Below, piece after piece: positions 43,471 through 52,110 of a stretch of DNA of 64,000 nt. The DNA lies in assembly GCA_038087035.1 (NCBI GenBank), contig CP051187.1, positions 5,151,001-5,215,000 on the forward strand, in the 5' to 3' direction. Numbering within the stretch: the first letter of the stretch is position 1; the number at the start of each line of letters is the position of its first letter. Below the pieces are notes generated by a model, which was not told the DNA's origin, did not search any database, and was given only the letters and a program-made list of their open reading frames with translations. Origin of the DNA: Gloeotrichia echinulata CP02. GTDB lineage: Bacteria > Cyanobacteriota > Cyanobacteriia > Cyanobacteriales > Nostocaceae. A program made the position numbers and the translations under genes.

Positions 43471-46400
43471 TTAAGGGCAGGTACTAGGACGTTGGTCTGA
43501 CCTAATAGCGTATTTGTAGCTAATAGCAGTTGGAGTAGTGACGTTATATGCAGCAGCAGCGTTTTCATAGCCACCAGATAAGGTGCTTTCTTGGACTGCA
43601 CAGAGCAAAGTTTTCACCCAATTGTCATCTCGACCAACTTCTCGATAAAACTCATTAGGCGGGTTGAGTCCTGGTGCTGTAAAACGCTGCGAGAATAAGT
43701 CAGGTAGCTGGGTCAGCAAAGCCACGTCATAACCCCAGGAACGGCTAGGAGCAGCATAAAAAGGTGAACGACCCGAATTGGCTGTGGCTGCTTGATAAGA
43801 TTGCGGGTATCCAAAAATCAGACCTGTTGGTGTTGGGGAAGCAATCAGAGTTTGCCAAGGGGCTGTAGCATAGCTACTACGTTTAAATTGGATGAAAGAA
43901 CCAGCAGCTTTGTGATTTATGGTGGTAGTACCCAAGTCCCAAGTTTCTAAGTAACGTACAAAGTTTTCCAAACCTCCATTAGTTTCACCAAGGTTAGAGA
44001 CTGGAGGGCGTTCTGGAGTATTACCTTGAGCAAACACCAAATTGGTTTCTGTTGCAGTAGCACGTTGCATCCAGTTTAAAGACGTTGCATCTAGACCGTT
44101 GCTCAGAGTAGCTGTGTTTGCTGCTGGAGATATGGAGGTATACTGAAGTTGCAATACTGGTACTAACAAAGGTTGGTCTATCTTTCTAGTATTAGTAAGT
44201 CCAGTGCGATTTTCAATCCACAGAAAATAGTTCTGACCATAATTGGCTACGGAGGCATTATCTGTCTTAAACCACAAAGCGTTGTAGTGTAGTCTAGGTC
44301 TGTTGCTAGAACTGTATGCTGGGTATGGAACACTATTTAACGTAACATCATCAAAAGGATAATAATTTACCTGTCCTGAGTCAACTATTAAATCTGTAGT
44401 AGTCTTGGTAACATCAGTACCCTTTTTGATTCCTAAAGGTATTGGTCTGAGATTAGGAGCCGTACCAGTTAAGATTAAGTTACCGCTAGAGTCCCGCAGG
44501 AATGCTACTCGGCGAGGGAAGCTCTGTTCTGTTTTCGGCGACGCCGGTCTAGCTGTAGTACCTGCTCTGAGCTTATTAACGGTATAACTAGAATTATTTG
44601 GTATTAGTTGACTTGCTTTTAAATTAGGATCATCAACCGTACCAACCACCCAATCATCGGGCTTGCAGGCTGTAATTATTGATTTGCGACAAATTTCCAT
44701 GACGTACTCTGGAAATGATCCCCGGCGTTGAATTGGGGTAACAAAGTTGTTGAAGTAAGAGCTACCTGGGCCTGTACCACTACTAGTAGAGTAGTCACTA
44801 TCTATAACATTACGGCTGTCTATAACACTACGGCTGGTGACGAAGTTGTTATCCCAAAAGCCGTTTAACCTAGCAGCGACTGTGGCAATGATATTGCTTT
44901 CAGTAATTGGTACTGCTGTGTCTGTCGTATCGCCATCACTATTGATGTCAGCCTTCAGGGCTGTTTCATCTAAAGTATTGATGGCAGTATCAAGCATATC
45001 ACCATCAACATTTAGGTCAAATTTAATTGCTGTTTCATCTAGTGTTATTTGTGTTGTTTCTAGACCAGAAATACCGTTAAGGTCATAGCCTTCAGGATAA
45101 TTACCATAATTGTCGCTGAGGTCATAATCTCCATCTTGGCGGTAGCCCAATTTGAAATTACTAGACAAAACCGTAATCGCATCAGCAAGTACTGTGGCTG
45201 GTCGCCAAGTTTCACCAGTCGTGCAACTAGAAAACTGACCCTTGCGACAGGCGAAGTCAGAATCGAGGGTTTTACGTTTATAGAAGTCATCACCCCAGGC
45301 GTTTAATTCTGTGAACTCTTCCTTGGTGTGCTTGTTGAAATCTCCTTGGATATAAACTGGCAGATTAGATGTCAATATCAGACCCTTTTCTGCTGCTTGA
45401 TAGGTAGAGTTACGACTTAAGTCACGACCATTAATCAACATGATGCCATTAGGACGGCGAGTAGGGTCTAGCCTAAAATCTGTCGCACTCACATCTGGAC
45501 TGGTAGCATCGCTTTGGTCTGGAAGTGCATCATCACGGGTGGCATAAATAACCCCACTATTGGGAAATAGAAACTCGCCATTATTCTTGGCTTTTCGGCG
45601 CAATAAATCCAAATCCAAGACGGTGGCACGAATTTCTAATGGCTGACGGAATTCAATACCCAAATCATAGTTTGCAGAATTTACAGTCTTATCAATTGCC
45701 TTAATTTGTCTGGCATCAAGAAAAGCAGTTTCCATAATAGCACCATGCGGAATTGCAGCATCTGTAGGATTGCCAATAGTGCCATCTAAAATTTTTAAAG
45801 CACACATGGCAGAATCTACAGCCGATTGTTCTGAAAGCGTCAGATTTCCACTAGCTGCGATTTTAGCCAAAGCACTGCTAAGTCGTTCATTGACTAGGCG
45901 TCCATTAGGGTATTTTAGTGCTGCTTGGTAATTTAATATGTCTGTATAACCTGTTGTAGCCAGAGAGGAAGCTGAGTAGACAACACCATTATTAGATTTG
46001 CCAGTAGTATCACTAACTGTGGGTAGCCCTGTTAAAGCCCTGTTAGTAGTTCTGTCCCTAACATTTGGTAAACCTGACTGATTCATCGCTGCATCTTTAT
46101 TTGTAGGGTCGTAATAGCTGCTGACACAGGCGATGGGAGTTTGATAGTTTGTGGGAGTTTTGGGATCGTAGGGGTCATCTTGGTAATGATAAACTACTGT
46201 AGTCCGCATTTGCAGATAGGGTGTTTTATCATTAGGTAAGCCTTGACTCTGACTAGTCACACCAGTTGCCATTGTATCTGGCCAGACTGTCTTTATTGTG
46301 TTATTAAAAGTCTTGGTACTAGGGTTGTAGTCATTAGGCAAGTAAATACCAGCACCTGTAATGACTCTTAAGCCCCCGACCACATCCAGAGGCCCTGTGG

Positions 46401-48306
46401 GTTGTTGGGCTGCTGATTTTTCCCAAAAGCCGTCCCGGTCTGTAACGCCTAAGTTGTCTAATTGGTAAGCCTGGGAGTAGCGTTTGCGAGCATTAGTATT
46501 GTTATCCCACTCTCTACCAGAAATCAGCTGTCCTTGATCTGGTGAAGCGACAAATTTATTTGCACTCGCACTCGAATCATACCAGGTTTCGGGCATATTG
46601 TTGCCAACTAAAACGCGATCGCCTAATAGAGTTTCTTTTCCATCTTTTAGTTGTACAAGTGGGTCTGTCGCCGATAGATAAAGTTTTTTTGTACTATTGG
46701 TTTTAACGCTTATCCCAGCATAACCAGTAGCAGTTGTACCATCGGATGGACTGAAGGGAAATGCCCATGCATCCACTGGTCGTAGGGAGTTTCCACTTCC
46801 TTGCAGCGGGCTGTTTGTTTTATAATCAACGCTGCCATATTTAAGTGCATCTTCACCTTTATCAAAAGGAACTTCAACATAAGGAACCCGTCGAGTCCTC
46901 TTTCTAAAGTAGATTTTTAGCTTATCATCACGTAGTTTTACCTTGTCAAGGGTTGGGTCAGCAATTAGATCGCTGTTAATGCTGTTCTGAACTTCGTCTG
47001 GAAGAGAGGTGTTATCTGGATAGCTAGTATTTGTTGCATCTATTAACCGCTGAATACGGTCAACATATGCCTTATCATTGTAAGCTGCGGTATTACCATA
47101 GACAGCTTGAGGTACAGACTTATTTGTGTCATCAATAGTAGAAGTGCTGAGGGTTAGGTTAGTGACATCATAATTTTTGTCAAATAAATCTACTTGTACA
47201 CTGCTACCCTTGGAAGTTTCATTAACGCGGCTATTGATCACATTTCCAGCGACAACAATCTTGCTATTTTCCTCTGAATAATAGCAAGATTTAGGACTGC
47301 TTACTAGATAAAATCTGATATCACTACCGAATTTTCTGGTCAGAAAATTACCATTAGTAAAAATGCGTCCATTCAAATTTATCCCTGCTCCAGGGGTTAT
47401 TTCTAAATCATCTTCGTAGACGACTGCATTATTGCTCAATGGAATCCGCTCTCTATCTTGCTGATACTCTAAAGCAACAAAACCTTTATTGCTTGTAAAC
47501 TTCTCATACTTGGTATGGTCATTACCAAATGTCTCTTTAGTTGGTTTATCTGTGATCGGTACTGTAGTTGTGTAAACAAAAATGCTTCTCTTAAGCTTAC
47601 CACCAACTTTATACCAACCTTGACTACCTACTAAGTCAGCACTAGTAGCCACATTACTCACACATCGACCACTTGTAGCACCTTCGTCCATTGGTTGCGC
47701 CCTTGCTTCTAGGGGACTTCTGGCTCTGGTACTAGTAGGAGTCCGAAAATAAATGCCATAGAGAGTGAAACTATCAAATTTGCCATCATTATCAGTATCA
47801 ACAGGATATTTCCACACTGATTTGATATTTTCATCGTCAGCAATAGAGCCGTCGCCATTAACATCCTTAACCAATTTTAATTGTGTTTCATCACCAAATG
47901 TATATTCGTTAATATTGTCATTAATGACTTGGCTCAAGGATACATCTGTTGGGGTTGATCGGGGCAATCTAGGGTCTATAAATAACTTGTCTAATTTGGC
48001 TTTGGCGCGATCAAGAGCAGGTGCGGCTGTTCTAATAACCGTCTCATTTACGCGAACATTATTGGCATTTTTCGACCGATCAAAAGATCGAAATAAAATT
48101 GCAGTTGTCACCAGTACTAATACTAGAGATACTAACACTACTGTTGGTAACACAAACCCAGCGTTGACTGAACTTCGTTTTCTCCTGGTAGTAAAAAAAG
48201 TTCGTAATAGCCAAATTATTTGCTTTTTAATAGCAGATAAAAACTGCTTGCTAGCTTTATTGAATAGTTTATGTATTGCCTTGACTGGCTGGCGTTTTTT
48301 AGACAT
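43471..48306 (-). CDS. hpsA: HpsA, large hormogonium polysaccharide biosynthesis protein
   Basis: 1611 aa. A basic cytoplasmic N-terminus (about 1-48, KKRQPVKAIHKLFNKASKQF) leads to a single prepilin-like helix, NAGFVLPTVVLVSLVLVLVT, followed by RSFDRSKNANNVRVNETVIR and a very large exported part rich in Asn, Asp, Ser and Thr. EF-hand-like acidic strings recur (VNGDGSIADDEN near 120; DTDNDGKFD near 140; LDETAIKFDLNVDGDM near 1080), suggesting calcium binding. Size, N-terminus and its position at the head of pseudopilin genes match HpsA of Nostoc punctiforme, required for polysaccharide secretion and motility of hormogonia. No enzyme domain is visible. The 3' end carries a MITE-B insertion just after the stop. 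Confidence 0.88.
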   Translation of the reverse strand: MSKKRQPVKAIHKLFNKASKQFLSAIKKQIIWLLRTFFTTRRKRSSVNAGFVLPTVVLVSLVLVLVTTAILFRSFDRSKNANNVRVNETVIRTAAPALDRAKAKLDKLFIDPRLPRSTPTDVSLSQVINDNINEYTFGDETQLKLVKDVNGDGSIADDENIKSVWKYPVDTDNDGKFDSFTLYGIYFRTPTSTRARSPLEARAQPMDEGATSGRCVSNVATSADLVGSQGWYKVGGKLKRSIFVYTTTVPITDKPTKETFGNDHTKYEKFTSNKGFVALEYQQDRERIPLSNNAVVYEDDLEITPGAGINLNGRIFTNGNFLTRKFGSDIRFYLVSSPKSCYYSEENSKIVVAGNVINSRVNETSKGSSVQVDLFDKNYDVTNLTLSTSTIDDTNKSVPQAVYGNTAAYNDKAYVDRIQRLIDATNTSYPDNTSLPDEVQNSINSDLIADPTLDKVKLRDDKLKIYFRKRTRRVPYVEVPFDKGEDALKYGSVDYKTNSPLQGSGNSLRPVDAWAFPFSPSDGTTATGYAGISVKTNSTKKLYLSATDPLVQLKDGKETLLGDRVLVGNNMPETWYDSSASANKFVASPDQGQLISGREWDNNTNARKRYSQAYQLDNLGVTDRDGFWEKSAAQQPTGPLDVVGGLRVITGAGIYLPNDYNPSTKTFNNTIKTVWPDTMATGVTSQSQGLPNDKTPYLQMRTTVVYHYQDDPYDPKTPTNYQTPIACVSSYYDPTNKDAAMNQSGLPNVRDRTTNRALTGLPTVSDTTGKSNNGVVYSASSLATTGYTDILNYQAALKYPNGRLVNERLSSALAKIAASGNLTLSEQSAVDSAMCALKILDGTIGNPTDAAIPHGAIMETAFLDARQIKAIDKTVNSANYDLGIEFRQPLEIRATVLDLDLLRRKAKNNGEFLFPNSGVIYATRDDALPDQSDATSPDVSATDFRLDPTRRPNGIMLINGRDLSRNSTYQAAEKGLILTSNLPVYIQGDFNKHTKEEFTELNAWGDDFYKRKTLDSDFACRKGQFSSCTTGETWRPATVLADAITVLSSNFKLGYRQDGDYDLSDNYGNYPEGYDLNGISGLETTQITLDETAIKFDLNVDGDMLDTAINTLDETALKADINSDGDTTDTAVPITESNIIATVAARLNGFWDNNFVTSRSVIDSRNVIDSDYSTSSGTGPGSSYFNNFVTPIQRRGSFPEYVMEICRKSIITACKPDDWVVGTVDDPNLKASQLIPNNSSYTVNKLRAGTTARPASPKTEQSFPRRVAFLRDSSGNLILTGTAPNLRPIPLGIKKGTDVTKTTTDLIVDSGQVNYYPFDDVTLNSVPYPAYSSSNRPRLHYNALWFKTDNASVANYGQNYFLWIENRTGLTNTRKIDQPLLVPVLQLQYTSISPAANTATLSNGLDATSLNWMQRATATETNLVFAQGNTPERPPVSNLGETNGGLENFVRYLETWDLGTTTINHKAAGSFIQFKRSSYATAPWQTLIASPTPTGLIFGYPQSYQAATANSGRSPFYAAPSRSWGYDVALLTQLPDLFSQRFTAPGLNPPNEFYREVGRDDNWVKTLLCAVQESTLSGGYENAAAAYNVTTPTAISYKYAIRSDQRPSTCP

Positions 48307-48951
48307 ATCTGCTTTCCTGTCAAGTGTTTGATGACGGGTGTAAAAATGTTGTAAATATGGGCAATCATGCTAGTTAGGGACTTCTAAATCAAAAATATTC
48401 AATCGCAAATGTTAACAGCTAACACAAGTGATTGTTTTTATTTTTTCGATATCCCTTAACTAATTCAACAGACAGAATTTGAGTTGTTATTGATGGAAAC
48501 ATTCACCCGTTTTTATAAAAAATAAAAATAAATCCGGGTGCAGTACAAAAGTATGGTTTGTTCAAGTTATATCATGGCTCAATATTGCCTATTAAATCGG
48601 AAAATACTGATTTTTTCAAAGTTAGTTAATTCATGGCCTCTCACGGAAAATAACATCAAAACTTCACATGAAGTTTACCAAAATATATTTCATATGAAGG
48701 CAACTTCATGAAGATGTTATTAGTGAAGGTAAATTTATAATACCCATCTGTTAAAGGAAACATATCAGTTAGGGGCAAAATAATATGAAGGAATTTTAAA
48801 ATTGAAAACCTCCCCATTTTGGGGAGGTGAGGTAGTGAATATTCTGAAGCTTTGGCAAAGGCTCAGAAATTAGGGACTGACAAAAAATAAATCATCCAAT
48901 ACAGGAATTACGCCCTAGGCTATTTGTGGAGATCGGGCGTTGGATATTTTT

Positions 48952-49149
48952 TTATAGCAACCGCCAAAGTGCTTATAGCACTTCCTATTCAGATGAGGTA
49001 CAAAATTGTATCACGCGATGTAGGGGCACGGCACTGCCGTGCCCTTACCGATGTACCTCACTAGGGCGAGAAACGCTATAGGACATTAACTGATGATAAA
49101 ACCTAGACACAATCAGACTTGTAACCCAGTCCCCAGCGATGCACTGAGC
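48952..49149 (+). repeat. Repeat D, copy interrupted by MITE-C
   Basis: The two halves, 48952-48975 and 49081-49149, join without loss to give the sequence found intact at 40293-40388. The join CTTA|GGACATT is the empty site. Confidence 0.9.
48976..49078 (+). mobile_element. MITE-C, TA-flanked element inserted in Repeat D
   Basis: Comparison with the empty site shows an insertion flanked by TA on both sides (48974-48975 and 49079-49080). The ends are TAGCACTTCC and GAGAAACGCTA, imperfect inverted repeats; inside are GATGAGGTACA/TGTACCTCA and a palindrome GGGGCACGGCA/TGCCGTGCCC. A TA duplication fits IS630/Tc1-mariner mobilisation. A related end (GAGAAGCGCTATA) occurs at about 39111-39123. 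Confidence 0.9.
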
Positions 49150-49183
49150 GGTCGTTGTGTCCCCAGCTATAATTGGAAGTCCC

Positions 49184-49420
49184 TTAGTAGTGATTGAGGT
49201 TAATACCAGCTTCTTTTGCCATTGCTTCTAAACCTTTAATTTCTAGGCTTTTGATTGCTTTGGTAGACAGCTTCAGTTTCACCCAACGATTTCCACCCGC
49301 CCACCAAACGCGCTTGGTTTGCAGGTTGGCTTGCTGAAGGCGTTTGGTGCGGCGGTGGGAGTGAGAAATTGAAAAGGCGTTATTTGCCTTTTTACCAGTT
49401 AGATCACAGCGACGAGACAT
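49184..49420 (-). CDS. rpmB: 50S ribosomal protein L28
   Basis: 78 aa from the ATG at 49420, the usual length of L28. Landmarks are the start SRRCDLTGKKANNAFSISHS, then HRRTKRLQQANLQTKRVWW and VKLKLSTKAIKSLEIKGLEA. The open frame extends 61 codons upstream, but that part translates a small inverted-repeat element and gives no conserved residues. It is 285 bp downstream of htpG on the same strand. Confidence 0.96.
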   Translation of the reverse strand: MSRRCDLTGKKANNAFSISHSHRRTKRLQQANLQTKRVWWAGGNRWVKLKLSTKAIKSLEIKGLEAMAKEAGINLNHY

Positions 49421-49498
49421 AGCACGTATCTCCAGATGATGATTTCCATACAGCCTTTCTATTTTAGGGGCTTTGGCCTCAAGTGGGGAGATGGGGGA

Positions 49499-49620
49499 GC
49501 AATACTGCGTAGGTTTTGGAATTTCTTGGTTGAGGCAAGCTCTTGGAGCAGGGGGAGAAATGGAGGCTGGCGTTGAGTTTTGCCTCCCCTGCCTCCCCTG
49601 CAAATCCTACGCAGTATTGC
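49499..49620. repeat. 122-bp inverted-repeat element upstream of rpmB
   Basis: Perfect 15-bp inverted ends, GCAATACTGCGTAGG (49499-49513) and CCTACGCAGTATTGC (49606-49620), enclose about 90 bp with GCCTCCCCT repeats. A CCCCATG/CCCTATG heptamer run follows at once (49619-49660). It lies in the rpmB leader. Only one copy was found in the window; a mobile origin is inferred from the ends. Confidence 0.75.
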
Positions 49621-49705
49621 CCCATGCCCCATGCCCTATGCCCTATGCCCCATGCCCTTGTGGGTAGAGTTTTTTATGTGTCCTGGTATACGCCGGGAAT
49701 GATGG

Positions 49706-51697
49706 CTACTTGCTAACTTGTTCTGTCAGCTTGGTGAGTACATCATTTGAGCGTTCGACGAAGGATTTCATTCCGTCGGCGTCAAATCCTTTCTGTGACA
49801 TCAGTGCTAAATCGTAGACGTGTTGGCAAATTAAGTTTACCAAGGGATTTGTCGGTGACTGACCATCAGCTTGAATAATACTACCTTGATTGAGATTCGC
49901 GAGATTTTGAATTAAGGGATGAGCTGTATTTACCAGTAGAATATGGTCTTCAGGAAATTCTGTTGTCTGCTGCTGCATCATGGCGTTCATTTCCCGCAGG
50001 CGGCGGAGAATTTCTGGTAATAGCACCATTGCTGGTGGTGTCCCTAGGGGATTCTCGGATTTTAAGGCTTCGGTGCGAATATTCAGCCTAGGTTTGTTGA
50101 GGGCTTTCTCGAATAACTCTTTGATGACCTCAGTCCGGGTTTTGTTGGTTTTGGGGTCAACTATTTCCCCGGATTTATCTTGATCCAACAGGGTATTATC
50201 TAGGTCGGAGTCTACCCGTGTAAATTTCACATCATTATATTCCCTTTCTAGGAAGTTAATGAAATGGGTGTCAATGAAGGAGTCCAAAAATAGGACTTCC
50301 AAACCTTGACTTTTGTGTAATTCTATGTATGTTGTTTGGGTGGTTTCATCGGTGGCGTAGAAAACGCGGTTTTCGTGGCGTTCTTTGTTACGCTCTAGGT
50401 ATTCTTTCAGGGTTGTATAGGGAGTGCTGAGTCCTGTATTTTCAGGGCTGCTGGGTTTGGGGGTAATATCTTGCCAAAGGTCGCCTTCTTGGGATTGTAC
50501 TTCAACGGCGGGTGTTTCGGCTGGGGCTTTTTCTGCTACTTTCGCTGTGGTGCGGAAGATGATGATGTCTTCGACTTGTTTTTTAAATTTCTCGTCATTG
50601 AGAACGCCAAATTTGACGAATGTACTGAGATCCTTCCAAGCATTAATATATTGTTCGCGGTTGTCGCGGTAAAGTTCCTTGAGGCGATCGCCTACTTTCT
50701 TGGCTATATAATCGCCGATTTTCCGCACGGTGCGATCGCCTTGCAAAGCACTGCGCGATACGTTGAGGGGAATATCGGTGCTATCAATTACACCCCGCAT
50801 CGGTGTCAGAAATTGCGGGATAATTTCTTCGCAGTTGTCGCTCACGAAAACTTGATTACAAAATAGCTTGATTTGCCCTTTTGTCACATCGACATCGGGC
50901 TTCATTTTGGGAAAATATAGAATTCCGTTGATGATAAAGGGATAATCTGTATTTAGATGTACCCACAGTAAAGGCTCTTCCTGAAAAGGATACAGGTAGC
51001 GGTAAAATTCTAAATACTCTTCTTTGCTGAGGTTGGTGGGAGATTCCCGCCAAGGTGCCTTTTGCTGATTTAATACTTCACCTTCCAGTTTGATGGGAAC
51101 TGGCATGAAGTCGCAATAGGTCTTGACAAGATTCTTAATTCGTGCTGATTCTAAATAATCTTCTTCTTCCGCCTGGAGAGTGAGGGTAATGGTGGTACCG
51201 CGAGTTGTGCGGGTTGATTCATCTAGGGTGAACGCAGGGGAACCATCACAACTCCAGTGAACGGCCTGCGCCCCCTCTTGGTATGATAGGGTATCGATTT
51301 CGACTTTTTGCGCGACCATGAAGGAGGAGTAGAAACCAAGACCGAAGTGACCGATAATCGGTTGATCTGATTTACCTTGATACTTGTGAATAAATTCTTC
51401 CGCACTAGAGAAAGCAACCTGATTGATATATTTTTTTACTTCCTCAGCGGTCATCCCGATACCATTATCGGAAATGGAAACAGTTTTGTTGTTTTTGTCG
51501 ATAGCGATTTGAATTTCTGGTTCGCCAATGTCACCAGCATAATCCCCAGCACGGGATACCATTTTTAGCTTTTGGATAGCGTCTACAGCATTGGATACCA
51601 GTTCTCGCAAGAAAATTTGATGGTCAGAGTAGAGTGATTTCTTGATAATCGGGAAAATATTCTCAGTATGGATACTGATAGTTCCTTGTTCTAGCAT
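49706..51697 (-). CDS. htpG: Molecular chaperone HtpG (Hsp90)
   Basis: 663 aa, full length. The N-terminal GHKL ATPase has FLRELVSNAVDAIQKL, SISDNGIGMTAEEVKKYINQ (ATP-binding Asp), and GHFGLGFYSSFMVA (lid and gamma-phosphate loop). The middle domain contains PWRESPTNLSKEEYLEFYRY and the catalytic Arg region PLNVSRSALQGDRTVRKI. The C-terminal dimerisation domain ends VERSNDVLTKLTEQVSK. In cyanobacteria HtpG supports heat and light stress tolerance and tetrapyrrole and phycobilisome maintenance. Confidence 0.97.
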   Translation of the reverse strand: MLEQGTISIHTENIFPIIKKSLYSDHQIFLRELVSNAVDAIQKLKMVSRAGDYAGDIGEPEIQIAIDKNNKTVSISDNGIGMTAEEVKKYINQVAFSSAEEFIHKYQGKSDQPIIGHFGLGFYSSFMVAQKVEIDTLSYQEGAQAVHWSCDGSPAFTLDESTRTTRGTTITLTLQAEEEDYLESARIKNLVKTYCDFMPVPIKLEGEVLNQQKAPWRESPTNLSKEEYLEFYRYLYPFQEEPLLWVHLNTDYPFIINGILYFPKMKPDVDVTKGQIKLFCNQVFVSDNCEEIIPQFLTPMRGVIDSTDIPLNVSRSALQGDRTVRKIGDYIAKKVGDRLKELYRDNREQYINAWKDLSTFVKFGVLNDEKFKKQVEDIIIFRTTAKVAEKAPAETPAVEVQSQEGDLWQDITPKPSSPENTGLSTPYTTLKEYLERNKERHENRVFYATDETTQTTYIELHKSQGLEVLFLDSFIDTHFINFLEREYNDVKFTRVDSDLDNTLLDQDKSGEIVDPKTNKTRTEVIKELFEKALNKPRLNIRTEALKSENPLGTPPAMVLLPEILRRLREMNAMMQQQTTEFPEDHILLVNTAHPLIQNLANLNQGSIIQADGQSPTNPLVNLICQHVYDLALMSQKGFDADGMKSFVERSNDVLTKLTEQVSK

Positions 51698-52086
51698 AAT
51701 GTATGATGGTATGAAAGTCTCTAATTGAGGATTTTAAGGGCAGAACTAATGCGATCGCTCTACTTGAGAGGTTTGTTTGTCCCCAATAGGCGATTCGGAT
51801 TTCCCTACTCGATCAATGTAATATGATAGCAGTATTAAACTTAACTAGCTCGAAAGAGTCCTGATTCCTGATATATTTGTTCGTAGTTGGGCTAAGAGCG
51901 CTCTTGATTGTCGGTACGCCCAAGGGCGCAACTATTTTCAAGCTATCAAAACTTATGTGGTGGAGTAGTAGATTTTGAGCCATAATTGCTGTAAATACCC
52001 GAAATTTGTTAAATTACAGCAATTTTCATTCATTTGAACCACAGATCTTCGTAGGGGCGCAAGGCCTTGCGCCCCTACCCTGTGGT
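51698..52086. other. Region upstream of htpG with part of MITE-A copy 3
   Basis: About 315 bp of non-repeat sequence (51698-52013) holds the htpG promoter and a HIP1 site at about 51751. The rest is MITE-A, which runs into the 3' end of the glycosyltransferase gene. No inverted repeat of the CIRCE type was noticed. Confidence 0.5.
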
Positions 52087-52110
52087 CTATTTACCTGAAA
52101 ATGGCTGTAA
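52014..52110 (-). mobile_element. MITE-A copy 3 (97 bp), overlapping a gene end
   Basis: This is the inverted form of 3154-3250 and 19136-19232, nearly identical to the latter. It overlaps the glycosyltransferase gene at 52087-53274: the first 24 bases of the element, read in gene direction, encode the last seven residues LQPFSGK and the TAG stop. Confidence 0.93.

Larger units (their letters stand above)
48307..49183. other. 0.9-kb region upstream of hpsA
   Basis: No gene is supported. Positions 48307-48480 include ATATTCAATCGCAA plus GTGATTGTTTTTATTTTTT, shared with the region upstream of devB (about 27520-27600). Positions 48480-48780 are AT-rich with direct ATGAAG/ACTTCATG repeats and probably include the hpsA promoter. 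A short hairpin (CCTCCCCATTTTGGGGAGG) sits at about 48810-48828. The split Repeat D and MITE-C fill 48952-49149. Confidence 0.55.

Noticed and set aside
47765..48331. A 188-codon + frame opposite the hpsA 5' end
   Set aside because: Antisense shadow of a well-supported coding region; no own motif or start context.
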